11,041 nt of DNA, taken from positions 1 through 11,041 of the forward strand of contig JAKABC010000045.1 in NCBI GenBank assembly GCA_021802025.1, read 5' to 3'. A program made the translations under genes and the position numbers. The DNA is from Actinomycetes bacterium. Lineage in GTDB: Bacteria > Actinomycetota > Acidimicrobiia > Acidimicrobiales > RAAP-2. The notes beneath the pieces are model-generated. The model ran no database searches. It worked only from the letters and a program-made list of their open reading frames with translations, and had not been told where the DNA came from. Of this stretch, positions 1 to 6,689 are shown piece by piece (the stretch's first letter is position 1; each line of letters begins with the position of its first letter).

Positions 1-316
1 CGCTCGAGGCGATCGCGGCCGGGTCTCGCCGGGCGTCGGGGCGCTCCAACTCCCGGCACACCGCGATGACCGACGCCACCACCGGATCGCTCGGCTCGTC
101 GCCCTCGGGGCGGCAACGCCGGCAGGGGCGATAGCCCGCCGCCCGCGCCTGCTCGGCGGTGGCGAAGAACTCGACGTTGCGCCGCAGCGGCCGACGAGCA
201 CCACAGCCCGGCCGGCAGTACACCCCGGTGGAACGCACCGCGTAGACGAACACCCCGCCGAGGCGGGCGTCGCGCGCCTCGACCGCTCGCCACCTCGCCT
301 CGCTCAGCTCGTCCAC
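1..316 (-). CDS. Ada/AdaA-type methylphosphotriester-DNA methyltransferase and regulator, N-terminal part
   Basis: Partial gene on the minus strand, with 105 codons visible and the rest beyond the left edge. Translating from GTG at 316-314 gives a clear Ada zinc domain. It has WRAVEARDARLGGVFVYAV, then the four zinc cysteines C34 and C38 (YCRPGC) and C65 and C68 (CRRC). These match the spacing of E. coli Ada C38/C42/C69/C72, where the first Cys accepts the methyl group from DNA phosphotriesters and turns the protein into an activator of alkylation-repair genes. After residue 70 an acidic linker leads into what looks like the first helix of an AraC-type HTH (VVASVIAVCRELE). The C-terminus is not visible, so I cannot say whether it ends there (AdaA), carries an O6-methylguanine transferase (Ada) or an AlkA glycosylase domain. 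The start was chosen because a TAGGTT box lies 7 nt upstream, there is no Shine-Dalgarno, and domain homology begins within about ten residues. Confidence 0.9.
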   Translation of the reverse strand, partial: MDELSEARWRAVEARDARLGGVFVYAVRSTGVYCRPGCGARRPLRRNVEFFATAEQARAAGYRPCRRCRPEGDEPSDPVVASVIAVCRELERPDARRDPAAIASS

Positions 317-323
317 ACCTCTA

Positions 324-329
324 AACCTA
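324..329 (-). promoter_or_regulatory. -10 box (TAGGTT) for leaderless ada-like gene
   Basis: TAGGTT on the minus strand ends 7 nt before the GTG start at 316. That spacing places transcription start at or next to the first base of the codon. No convincing -35 hexamer is visible at 17-18 nt. The same arrangement occurs at three other protein genes in this window, which raises confidence. Confidence 0.5.
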
Positions 330-438
330 CGGAGACCACGTCGCGGGCGCCTCCCGCTCGCGGACAGAGAACTCCCACCCGCGGGGCGGTCCGCTGACCC
401 GGCCCACGGGGTCCTTCGCGGTGACCCGAATGAACCCG

Positions 439-444
439 TACCCT
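439..444 (+). promoter_or_regulatory. possible -10 box (TACCCT) for the DUF4232-like gene
   Basis: TACCCT with a poor -35 candidate (TTCGCG, 415-420, 18-bp spacer). It would put the transcript start near 451. This favours the GTG at 478 over the upstream start candidates at 421, 430 and 445. The remaining bases between 317 and this box hold no gene that I can support. Confidence 0.25.
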
Positions 445-477
445 GTGGCTACGTCCACGATCTCGCGTCTCGCGTCG

Positions 478-1065
478 GTGTTCCCCGTCCCGTCCTTACG
501 TCGCGCGAGTCGTGTCGTCGCCCTCGGGGCCCTGGGCGCGGGCTCGTGGGCCCTCGGCGTCGCGGCGCCGGGCCCGTCGCCCCGCGAACCGACGCCTCCG
601 GCCACACTGGCCCGCGCGCGAGTCGCCCCCCGATGCGACGGCGCCCGGCTGCGCCTCTCCAGCGTCGCGGCCCAGGGTGGCTCCCTCCACGACGGGGTGA
701 TCGTGCGGGTGCGCGACGTGGGCCGACGCGCGTGCACCGTCTCGGGCTACGCCACGGTGCGCGGCGTCAATCGGTGGAACGGCGCACTGCTCAGCGCGAC
801 ACCGACGCGCACCTCGTACCTCGGGGGCTGGAACCGTCGAGGACCGCTGCCGAGCGTGACGCTGCGCCCGGGGTCGGGGGTCGCCTCGTTCCTCGTCACC
901 GGTGTCGACACGGCCATCGACAACCCCGCGTGCCCCGAGCTGGTCTGGTTGCGCGTGGCGATCACGCCGCGTTCGAGCGTCGTCACGCTGCCGGTCTCGC
1001 TCAACGCGTGCCGCTTCTTCCAGGTGCACCCCTTCGTGCCGGGGGTTCGCGGGACCGCGGGCTGA
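478..1065 (+). CDS. secreted DUF4232-like protein
   Basis: About 195 residues from GTG 478. The N-terminus has two arginines followed by a hydrophobic stretch (VVALGALGAGSWALGVAA), a typical export signal. A proline/alanine-rich linker and then one extracellular domain follow. The domain shows the DUF4232 pattern: a first Cys near its start (C53, PRCDGARL), a second Cys before a G-Y-x-x-V turn (C86, ACTVSGYATV), an LRPG segment before an alternating hydrophobic strand, and two later Cys (C152, C178). Four cysteines suggest two disulfides outside the cell. The function of this domain is unknown to me; in actinobacteria it is common in secreted proteins and lipoproteins. No lipobox is visible. 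The reading frame is open to GTG 421, with ATG 430 and GTG 445 also in frame, so the start is uncertain. No Shine-Dalgarno precedes any of them. It is divergent from the ada-like gene and 72 nt upstream of the SDR gene, which has its own promoter candidate. Confidence 0.75.
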   Translation: MFPVPSLRRASRVVALGALGAGSWALGVAAPGPSPREPTPPATLARARVAPRCDGARLRLSSVAAQGGSLHDGVIVRVRDVGRRACTVSGYATVRGVNRWNGALLSATPTRTSYLGGWNRRGPLPSVTLRPGSGVASFLVTGVDTAIDNPACPELVWLRVAITPRSSVVTLPVSLNACRFFQVHPFVPGVRGTAG

Positions 1066-1100
1066 CCGCCGGTCCGTCGTGACGTCGCCGCGTTGCGCCC

Positions 1101-1106
1101 TAATCT
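1101..1106 (+). promoter_or_regulatory. -10 box (TAATCT) for SDR gene
   Basis: TAATCT lies 31 nt before the SDR start codon, with a GTGACG-like hexamer at 1079-1084 (16-bp spacer) as a possible -35. The predicted transcript would begin near 1113 and carry a short leader with a Shine-Dalgarno, so this gene need not be cotranscribed with the upstream one. Confidence 0.45.
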
Positions 1107-1137
1107 CGTTTGGGTCCGACCCGACCACGGAGGGACC

Positions 1138-1926
1138 ATGATCCTCGACCTCTTTCGACTCGACGGACGGGTGGCCGTCGTCACGGGCGCGGGGCGGGGC
1201 ATCGGTGCGGCGAGCGCCGTCGCCCTCGCCGAGTGCGGCGCCGACGTCGTCATCGCGAGTCGCACCGCCACCGACCTCGAGGCCGTGGCCGCACGGGTGC
1301 GCGACACGGGACGTCACGCCGAGGTGGTGGTCGGTGACCTCAACGACCTCGACGTCGTCGCCTCGCTCGCCACAGTGGCCCGTGAGGCGTTCGGTCGGCT
1401 CGACGTCGTGGTGAACAACGTCGGCGGGGCGATCCCCCTGCCCCTGCTCGACACCACGACCGAGTACCTCGAAGAGGCGTTCCACTTCAACGTCACCACC
1501 GCCCACGCTCTCACTCTCGCGGCCGTGCCGGTGATGCTCGAGTCCGGCGGCGGAGCCATCGTGAACGTCACCTCGGTCATGGGGCGCGTCGCCGGGCGCG
1601 GCTACGCCGCCTACGGCGCGACCAAGGCCGCCCTCGCCCACTACACGCGCCTCGCGTCGAAGGACCTGGCCCCCCGGATCCGGGTGAACGGACTGGCCGC
1701 CGGATCGACGGCGACCTCGGCGCTCGAGATCGTGATGACGACCCCTGAGCTCAAGGGAATGATGGAGGACCTCACGCCGCTGCACCGCATCGCCGAGGCC
1801 GAGGAGATGGCCGCGGCGGTCGTCTACCTCGCCTCGCCAGCCGGCGCCTTCCTCACCGGCAAGATCCTCGAGGTCGACGGGGGCACCGACGTACCCAGCC
1901 TCGACTTCGGCCTCCCCGACCTCTAG
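1138..1926 (+). CDS. short-chain dehydrogenase/reductase (SDR) family oxidoreductase
   Basis: 262 residues, the usual length for a classical SDR: a cytosolic NAD(P)-dependent oxidoreductase with a Rossmann fold. The cofactor loop TGAGRGIG is at 16-23. D67 (GDL) is the adenine-ring aspartate, and NNVGG at 93-97 replaces the common NNAG. The catalytic tetrad is complete: N118, S146, Y159 and K163 (Y-x-x-x-K). ASPAGAFLTGKILEVDGG near the C-terminus is the typical oligomer-forming end. S41-R42 after the second strand suggests an NADP preference, but this is inference. The substrate cannot be read from sequence; relatives include FabG-like and hydroxysteroid-dehydrogenase-like enzymes. ATG 1138 is the start because GGAGGG at 1129-1134 precedes it closely. 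The frame is open to 1093, but that extension has no homology. A 7-bp hairpin follows the stop. Confidence 0.9.
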   Translation: MILDLFRLDGRVAVVTGAGRGIGAASAVALAECGADVVIASRTATDLEAVAARVRDTGRHAEVVVGDLNDLDVVASLATVAREAFGRLDVVVNNVGGAIPLPLLDTTTEYLEEAFHFNVTTAHALTLAAVPVMLESGGGAIVNVTSVMGRVAGRGYAAYGATKAALAHYTRLASKDLAPRIRVNGLAAGSTATSALEIVMTTPELKGMMEDLTPLHRIAEAEEMAAAVVYLASPAGAFLTGKILEVDGGTDVPSLDFGLPDL

Positions 1927-1932
1927 CGCGGA

Positions 1933-1951
1933 GCCGCGCCACCCGCGCGGC
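1933..1951 (+). terminator. putative terminator hairpin after SDR gene
   Basis: Perfect 7-bp stem GCCGCGC / GCGCGGC around a CACCC loop, starting 7 nt after the SDR stop codon. There is no T-run, which is common for terminators in GC-rich actinobacteria, so the call rests on stem and position only. Confidence 0.4.
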
Positions 1952-2041
1952 GATCACCGCGAGGTGCGCCCGTCGGGGCGTGACGCGTCGAGGCCGTCGC
2001 GACGGTCCCCCCCTCGCCCGCGCCCAGGTGCCACCATCGTG

Positions 2042-2066
2042 CCGGCGGGTTAGCGCGACCCGCCGG
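2042..2066 (+). other. perfect 9-bp hairpin upstream of the GGDEF-EAL gene
   Basis: CCGGCGGGT pairs with ACCCGCCGG around a 7-nt TAGCGCG loop. It lies 57 nt before the GTG of the cyclic-di-GMP gene and 116 nt after the SDR stop. It could be a second terminator, a protein-binding inverted repeat or a leader structure. The rest of the 196-nt gap holds no gene, and I see no convincing -10 box for the downstream gene. Confidence 0.45.
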
Positions 2067-2122
2067 GAACCGGGACCCCCCACGACGCTGGCCGGATCGC
2101 CCCAGGAGCAGAAAGAGACCGT

Positions 2123-4426
2123 GTGACAGCCGACATCGTGGGGACGACGGGCGCCGTGCCCGCCGCCAGGTTCCGCTGGGCGACGAGCGCCCTGGTGACC
2201 GTGATCCTCGGGCTCGCCCTCACCGTCGTCGACCGGCACGGCCGGGGCCCGCACGATGTCGGGCGCGGCCTGTTCGCCGCCGCGGTGGTCGCGGCCGCCG
2301 TGCCCGTCTACCAGCGGATCCGACGGTTCCGCGCGCGGCGCGTCACCTGGAGCCTGGTGCTGGCGGCCGAGCTGCTCACGGGCCTCGCGGGCGCGCTGTA
2401 CGGCACGCTGCCCCACGGGGTGAACCCCTTCGCCCCCCCGACGACGAATCTCGTGCTCGCTCTCCTGACGAGCATCCTGGCGGTCGCCTTCGTCGGCTCG
2501 TTGACGGTGGCCTCGCTGCGCGTGCTCGACACCAACATGCTCATCGACGCCGCGGCCGGGGGGCTCGCCATCTCCTCGCTCTTGGCGTGGCTCTACCTCC
2601 GGGGCGTCCTCGAACCCCTGTCCACTGTCATCAACGGCGCCGGCCAGCGCGAGAACTTCCTCGTCGGCCTCAGCCTGCTCGCGATCATCGTCATCCTGGC
2701 GACCGCCGTGACGATGATCGACGTCACCGGCGACCGGTTGATGATCGACGTGGCCGCCGCCGCCATCCTCATCTCGGTGGGCGAGGTCCTCGCCCACCGC
2801 GGCGTGCTCGTCCACTCCTCGCGCTGGGGACTCCTGATCGACCTGTGCTGGCTGGCCGCGTACGTCGAGGTGGGACGAGCGGCCCAGCAGGACGACGGGG
2901 TGACCACGAGGGCCGGCGCGCGCCGCGAGCGGACCTTCGCCCGTAACCAGGCGCGTAAGATCGCCGCCTTCGGCATCCTCGCCCTCGTGGTGATCGTCAT
3001 CTCGACGCTCTCCAGCGACCCCCCGATCGTGGGCGGCCTGGCGGTGGCCGCCCTGGCCGTCCTCTTGGTGCGCCTGCTCGTGTCCCTGCGGGCCGAGCGG
3101 CTCAACTCCCACCGGTTCGAGGAGCTGGCGGTGACCGATCCCCTGACGGGCCTCGCCAACCGACGCGGATTGACCGTCGGCCCCACGGTCACCGCCTCGC
3201 CGGGCGAGACCCACGGCGGCGTGGTGCTGATCGACCTCGACAACTTCAAGGACGTGAACGACTCGCTCGGGCACCGCGCGGGCGACCAGGTGCTGGCCCA
3301 GCTCGCGCACCGGCTGAAGTCGTCGATCGACGACGGGGCGGTGCTCGCCCGCCTCGGCGGGGACGAGTTCGCCGTGTCGTGCCCCACGGGCTCGCCCGAG
3401 GACCTCGAGCGCCTGGCGAACGAGGTGGCGGCGCTCGTGCGCGAGCCGGTCATCGTCGAGGGGCTGTCGCTGCACCTGAGCGCCAGCGTCGGCGTCGCGG
3501 TGCGCAGCTCGACCAGCGAGCACCAAGAGGAGCTCATCCGCAAGGCGGACGTGGCCATGTACCAGGCCAAGGAGAGGCACGCCGGGGTGAGCGTCTACGA
3601 CTTCGAGCACGACCGCAACGACCCCCGTCGCCTCATCCTCTACGGCCTCGTGAGCGAGGCCGTGCGCGACGAGACGATCGACGTGCACCTCCAGCCGCTC
3701 GTCGACGTCGCCGAGGGATCGGTCGCCGGCTGGGAGGCGTTGGCGCGCTGGAGCCCCGACGGCTACGGCCCCATCCCGCCCGAGCGGTTCGTGCGCATGA
3801 TCGAGATGCAGGGACTGGTCGTCCCCTTCACCGCGCACGTGCTGCGCCGGTCCCTCCACCACGTCACGGGCCTGGCGGCGCTGGGGGCGTCGCACCGGCT
3901 CAGCGTCAACGTCTCCGAGCGCGACTTCGTCAACGCCGACTTCCCCCGGGTCGTGGACGCCACCCTCGCCGACTTCGCCTTCCCGGCGTCGCGCCTCACG
4001 ATCGAGATCACCGAGGACGCACTGGCCAACGACGACGCCCGCATCGACCAGTGCATCCGCGACCTGCGCGCGATGGGGGTGCGGGTGTCGATCGACGACT
4101 TCGGGACCGGCTACTCGACCCTGTCCAAGCTCGTCGACTTCCCCGTGGACGAGCTCAAGATCGACCGGTCGTTCGTGAGCCGCGTGCTCACCAACCACAA
4201 GGCCCTCGCGGTGGTCCGCGCCGCCGTCGACCTGGCCCAGGCGATGGACCTCGTGACCGTCGCCGAGGGCGTCGAGGACGAGGCGACCTACGCCGCGCTC
4301 GTGGCGCTCGGGGTCGACCTCATCCAGGGCTACCACATCGCGCGCCCGATGCCCCCGTCGGCGTGCGCGGACTTCCTCTCATCGTTCGGGGCCCTCGAGG
4401 TCGGCGGGCCGGTGACGCCCGCCTGA
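2123..4426 (+). CDS. membrane-bound GGDEF-EAL diguanylate cyclase/phosphodiesterase
   Basis: 767 residues. Residues about 19-323 form roughly ten hydrophobic segments with no recognisable PAS, GAF or HAMP domain, so this is a membrane sensor of unknown ligand. The GGDEF domain starts at TDPLTGLANRR (338-348), has the metal aspartate D371 in LIDLDNFKDVND, and an intact GGDEF at 412-416. The RxxD product-inhibition site is absent: positions 403 and 406 are D and A. The EAL domain has EAL at 538-540, N596, EITE at 628-631, DDFGTGYS at 658-665, K679 (LKID), EGVE at 715-718 and QGY at 735-737, so all the usual metal and catalytic residues are present. Both making and degrading cyclic-di-GMP are therefore plausible; phosphodiesterase activity may dominate. 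The start is GTG 2123, with AGGAG 14 nt upstream and a purine run nearer. GTG 2138 and GTG 2156 are in-frame alternatives that would not affect any domain. The gene is convergent with the XRE gene. Confidence 0.92.
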   Translation: MTADIVGTTGAVPAARFRWATSALVTVILGLALTVVDRHGRGPHDVGRGLFAAAVVAAAVPVYQRIRRFRARRVTWSLVLAAELLTGLAGALYGTLPHGVNPFAPPTTNLVLALLTSILAVAFVGSLTVASLRVLDTNMLIDAAAGGLAISSLLAWLYLRGVLEPLSTVINGAGQRENFLVGLSLLAIIVILATAVTMIDVTGDRLMIDVAAAAILISVGEVLAHRGVLVHSSRWGLLIDLCWLAAYVEVGRAAQQDDGVTTRAGARRERTFARNQARKIAAFGILALVVIVISTLSSDPPIVGGLAVAALAVLLVRLLVSLRAERLNSHRFEELAVTDPLTGLANRRGLTVGPTVTASPGETHGGVVLIDLDNFKDVNDSLGHRAGDQVLAQLAHRLKSSIDDGAVLARLGGDEFAVSCPTGSPEDLERLANEVAALVREPVIVEGLSLHLSASVGVAVRSSTSEHQEELIRKADVAMYQAKERHAGVSVYDFEHDRNDPRRLILYGLVSEAVRDETIDVHLQPLVDVAEGSVAGWEALARWSPDGYGPIPPERFVRMIEMQGLVVPFTAHVLRRSLHHVTGLAALGASHRLSVNVSERDFVNADFPRVVDATLADFAFPASRLTIEITEDALANDDARIDQCIRDLRAMGVRVSIDDFGTGYSTLSKLVDFPVDELKIDRSFVSRVLTNHKALAVVRAAVDLAQAMDLVTVAEGVEDEATYAALVALGVDLIQGYHIARPMPPSACADFLSSFGALEVGGPVTPA

Positions 4427-4443
4427 ACCGCGACGAGTCCGCG

Positions 4444-4465
4444 CCGCCGGTCGCGCGCGCGGCGG
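4444..4465. terminator. possible bidirectional terminator between convergent genes
   Basis: CCGCCG pairs with CGGCGG across a GC-only 10-nt loop, in the 41-nt gap between the stops of the GGDEF-EAL gene and the XRE gene. Only 6 bp and no T-run on either strand; the location is the main argument. Confidence 0.25.
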
Positions 4466-4467
4466 GC

Positions 4468-4668
4468 TCAGGACCGGGCGACCAGCTGGCTACGCAGCTC
4501 GAGCCCGCAGGCCGCCGCCACCGCGACCAGCGTCTCGTAGCTGGGCAGCGTCCGGCGCATCTCCCAGCGCGCGACCGTCGAGCGGGCGACGCCGAGCCGT
4601 TCGGCCAGTTCGGCCTGGGTCAGCCCCGCGCGTCGACGGGCCTCGAGGACGATGTCGACACTGTCCAC
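4468..4668 (-). CDS. XRE-family HTH transcriptional regulator, single-domain
   Basis: 66 residues, essentially only a Cro/C1-type DNA-binding domain. The core is GLTQAELAERLGVARSTVARWE at about 15-36, with the Q-x-x-L-A helix 2 and the S-T-V-x-x-W-E recognition helix, followed by LPSYETLVAVAAACGLEL for helices 4-5. It has no sensor or dimerisation domain, so it probably acts as a dimeric repressor or as a partner of another protein. The start is GTG 4668, 10 nt after the stop of the PPOX gene on the same strand. A GAGGGG in the end of that gene, 13 nt upstream, is a distant Shine-Dalgarno at best. The pair is probably one transcript. It could be an antitoxin-like protein, but no toxin gene is adjacent: the upstream neighbour is a clear split-barrel protein. 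Confidence 0.82.
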   Translation of the reverse strand: MDSVDIVLEARRRAGLTQAELAERLGVARSTVARWEMRRTLPSYETLVAVAAACGLELRSQLVARS

Positions 4669-4678
4669 GGCGCGACGC

Positions 4679-5083
4679 CTACCCCTCGTCGGCCGCCACG
4701 TCGACCGCGGTCACGCGCGTGGGAGCGATCGTGACGACGACGCGCCGGGCGACCGGGCCGTCGAAGTCACGCAGGTCGGCGCCGTACTTCGCGCCGACCC
4801 GATCGGCGACGGCGTAGTCGGGGTCGTCGACGACGCGCGCGTCTCCGCGTATCTCGAGGTAGCGCGTCGGGGCGGCGAGGTCGAGCAGGAGCAGCCCCAC
4901 CGAGGGGTCGCGGCGCAGGTTCTTCACCTTGTAGCGCTCGGTGTTGAGCGAGAGGAGAATCTCGCCGTCTTCGGCCAGGAACCAGACGACCGTCATCTGG
5001 GGACGCCCGTCGCGGTCCACCGTGGCGAGCACGCCCACCCCCGCCTCGAGGAGGTCGACGTGCGAGTCGGGAATCGTCAGCAT
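4679..5083 (-). CDS. PPOX-class split-barrel protein, probable F420-dependent oxidoreductase (FDOR-B like)
   Basis: 134 residues, the size of small split-beta-barrel flavin/F420 proteins such as the Rv1155 group. Visible features: SHVDLLEAGVGVLATVDRDGRPQ at the N-terminus (first barrel strands), VVWF at 32-35, the basic segment ERYKVKNLRRDP at 49-60, which in this family contacts the cofactor phosphate, and RYLEIRGDARV at 74-84. In actinobacteria such proteins usually use reduced deazaflavin F420 to reduce quinones, biliverdin or other unsaturated molecules; FMN cannot be excluded and the substrate is unknown. It is probably cytosolic. The start is ATG 5083, placed exactly 6 nt after a TAGCAT box, so the message is predicted to be leaderless. 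It is divergent from the exporter gene and is followed after 10 nt by the XRE gene. Confidence 0.88.
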   Translation of the reverse strand: MLTIPDSHVDLLEAGVGVLATVDRDGRPQMTVVWFLAEDGEILLSLNTERYKVKNLRRDPSVGLLLLDLAAPTRYLEIRGDARVVDDPDYAVADRVGAKYGADLRDFDGPVARRVVVTIAPTRVTAVDVAADEG

Positions 5084-5089
5084 GGCCGG

Positions 5090-5095
5090 ATGCTA
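5090..5095 (-). promoter_or_regulatory. -10 box (TAGCAT) for leaderless PPOX-XRE unit
   Basis: TAGCAT on the minus strand, 6 nt before ATG 5083; no Shine-Dalgarno between. Its -35 region must overlap that of the divergent exporter promoter. Confidence 0.6.
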
Positions 5096-5127
5096 CGCCG
5101 AGGGCATCGACCGGCGCGCTCGGCCCG

Positions 5128-5133
5128 TAGGCT
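5128..5133 (+). promoter_or_regulatory. -10 box (TAGGCT) for leaderless exporter gene
   Basis: TAGGCT, then 7 nt, then ATG 5141; no Shine-Dalgarno. Only 32 bp separate it from the divergent TAGCAT box, so both genes share one compact control region. Confidence 0.6.
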
Positions 5134-5140
5134 CGACGAG

Positions 5141-6616
5141 ATGGTCGCAGGGTCCACGGGCGCGGTCGCATCGTCGCCGGAGAGTCCGCGCGTCCCACGA
5201 CCGGGCCTCGCCCTCGTCACGATCGCCCTCGCCCAGCTGATGGTGATGCTCGACATAACCATCGTGAACATCGCGTTGCCGACCCTGCAGCGCTCACTGG
5301 GCTTCTCGACCTCCAGCCTCGCGTGGGTCATCGACGCCTACGTCCTCACCTTCGGGGGCTTCCTCCTGCTCGGGGGCCGTCTGGGCGATCTCCTGCGACG
5401 TCGGCGCATGCTGATGATCGGGGTGGGCCTCTTCGCCGTCTCCTCACTCGCGGGCGGCCTCGCGAGCAGCCCGGCCCTGCTCATCACCGCGCGCGTCGTC
5501 CAGGGACTCGGGGCGGCGATCGCCTCACCCACCGCGCTCTCGCTCGTCGTGACCACATTCCCCGAGGGCCACGCCCGCCACCGCGCGATGGCGGTCTTCG
5601 CCGCGATGACCGCGGCCGGGGGCGCCACCGGCCTCGTGCTGGGCGGCGTCCTCACCGACTACGCGTCCTGGCGGTGGGTCTTCTTCGTCAACGTCCCCAT
5701 CGGGGCGCTGCTGCTCGCCCTGGCCCCCCTCGCGCTCCCGCGGGGGGTCGCCGGGCGGGGCCGGCTCGACGTGCCCGGGGCGCTGATGATCACCGTCGCC
5801 ATGTCGGCGCTGGTCTACGGCCTCGTGCGCGGACCCGAGGCCGGGTGGGCCCACCCGGGCACCGTCGCCGCCTTCGCGGTGGCGTTGGTCCTGCTCGTCG
5901 CCTTCGTCGTCGTCGAGCGACGCAGCGCCGCGCCGCTGGTGCCCCTCGACTTCCTCGCCCACCACGGCCGGGCCGTCGGCTACGCCGTCATGGTCCTCAT
6001 CGGCGGCGTGATGTTGGCGATGATCTACTTCCTCACCCAGTTCCTCCAGAACGTGCTCGGCTACTCGCCCGTGCTGGCCGGGGTGGCCTACCTCCCGGTG
6101 CCGATCCTCGTGGCGAGCACGAGCCAGGTCGTCTCGCGCCTCGTGGGACGACTCGGGGTGAAGCCCTTCCTGGTCGTCGGCCCGCTGCTCGTGGCCGGCG
6201 CCCAGTTCACCGCCGCCACCTTGCACGAGGGCTCCTCCTACCTCGTCGTCTTCGCGGCGCTGTGCCTCATGGGGATCGGCATGGGCCTGGTCTTCGTGCC
6301 GCTCATGCTCAACGCCGTCGCCTCGGTCGACCACGACCGCGCCGGACTGGCCGCGGGGCTCCTCAACACCTCCCAGCAGATCGGCGGGTCGCTCGGCCTC
6401 GCGGTGCTGGTGAGCGTGGCCACGACCACCCTGCGCGACGAGGCCGGCCGGCACGCCGCGGGCGTGGCCCCGCTCGTCGATCCCGTCCCCGCCTTCGCCA
6501 ACGCCCTGCACACCGCCGGCGCCATCGCCCTGGTGGCCTTCCTCGCCGCCTGGACCCTGCCCCGACTCCGTCGGGCCGACGTGGCCGCGCTCGAGGGGCT
6601 GGCCCCGCTCGAGTAG
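5141..6616 (+). CDS. MFS transporter, DHA2 (EmrB/QacA-like) drug exporter family
   Basis: 491 residues with about 14 hydrophobic segments, the DHA2 topology of proton-driven multidrug exporters in the inner membrane. Membrane segment 1 ends in LDITIVNIALP (37-47), the family's D1 motif with the acidic D38. Motif A is GGRLGDLLRRRR at 78-89 in the first cytoplasmic loop. The antiporter-type region ATGLVLGGVL followed by SWRWVFFVNVPIG is the motif C/segment 5 area, but the usual Gly-Pro pair reads T-G. The C-terminal half has QFLQNVLGYSPVLAGVAYLP and GLLNTSQQIGGSLG, both usual in DHA2 members. The substrate is unknown. The start is ATG 5141: it follows TAGGCT by 7 nt and begins a normal short cytoplasmic tail. 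The frame is open upstream to 4652, but that part is antisense to the PPOX gene. Two stacked hairpins follow the stop. Confidence 0.93.
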   Translation: MVAGSTGAVASSPESPRVPRPGLALVTIALAQLMVMLDITIVNIALPTLQRSLGFSTSSLAWVIDAYVLTFGGFLLLGGRLGDLLRRRRMLMIGVGLFAVSSLAGGLASSPALLITARVVQGLGAAIASPTALSLVVTTFPEGHARHRAMAVFAAMTAAGGATGLVLGGVLTDYASWRWVFFVNVPIGALLLALAPLALPRGVAGRGRLDVPGALMITVAMSALVYGLVRGPEAGWAHPGTVAAFAVALVLLVAFVVVERRSAAPLVPLDFLAHHGRAVGYAVMVLIGGVMLAMIYFLTQFLQNVLGYSPVLAGVAYLPVPILVASTSQVVSRLVGRLGVKPFLVVGPLLVAGAQFTAATLHEGSSYLVVFAALCLMGIGMGLVFVPLMLNAVASVDHDRAGLAAGLLNTSQQIGGSLGLAVLVSVATTTLRDEAGRHAAGVAPLVDPVPAFANALHTAGAIALVAFLAAWTLPRLRRADVAALEGLAPLE

Positions 6617-6618
6617 TG

Positions 6619-6636
6619 GCCCGCGGCCCCGCGGGC
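6619..6636 (+). terminator. hairpin 1 after exporter gene
   Basis: GCCCGCGG / CCGCGGGC inverted repeat directly after the stop codon. The loop is only 2 nt, so the inner pairs must open. Likely part of a two-hairpin terminator with the next entry. Confidence 0.4.
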
Positions 6637-6639
6637 GAG

Positions 6640-6662
6640 CGCCGACCCACGACGGGTCGGCG
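6640..6662 (+). terminator. hairpin 2 after exporter gene
   Basis: Perfect 9-bp stem CGCCGACCC / GGGTCGGCG with loop ACGAC, 24 nt after the exporter stop. No T-run. It ends 27 nt before the next gene's ATG, so it separates the exporter transcript from the downstream gene. Confidence 0.5.
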
Positions 6663-6689
6663 GCCGGCGCGACGTGGGACACTGGATAG

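Noticed and set aside
496..1785. 429-codon minus-strand open frame opposite the DUF4232 and SDR genes
   Set aside because: Low-complexity Arg/Asp/Gly/His protein without motifs, opposite two convincing genes.
1853..4336. 827-codon minus-strand open frame opposite the GGDEF-EAL gene
   Set aside because: Composition is dominated by Asp, His, Arg, Gly and Val with no domain; it is the antisense shadow of a GC-rich gene with clear motifs.
4468..4668. XRE protein as the antitoxin of a toxin-antitoxin pair
   Set aside because: The adjacent gene is a recognisable split-barrel oxidoreductase, not a toxin, and no other small gene is next to it.
4652..5140. 163-codon upstream extension of the exporter frame
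   Set aside because: It is antisense to the PPOX gene and has no membrane segments; the leaderless ATG at 5141 with its TAGGCT box is far better.
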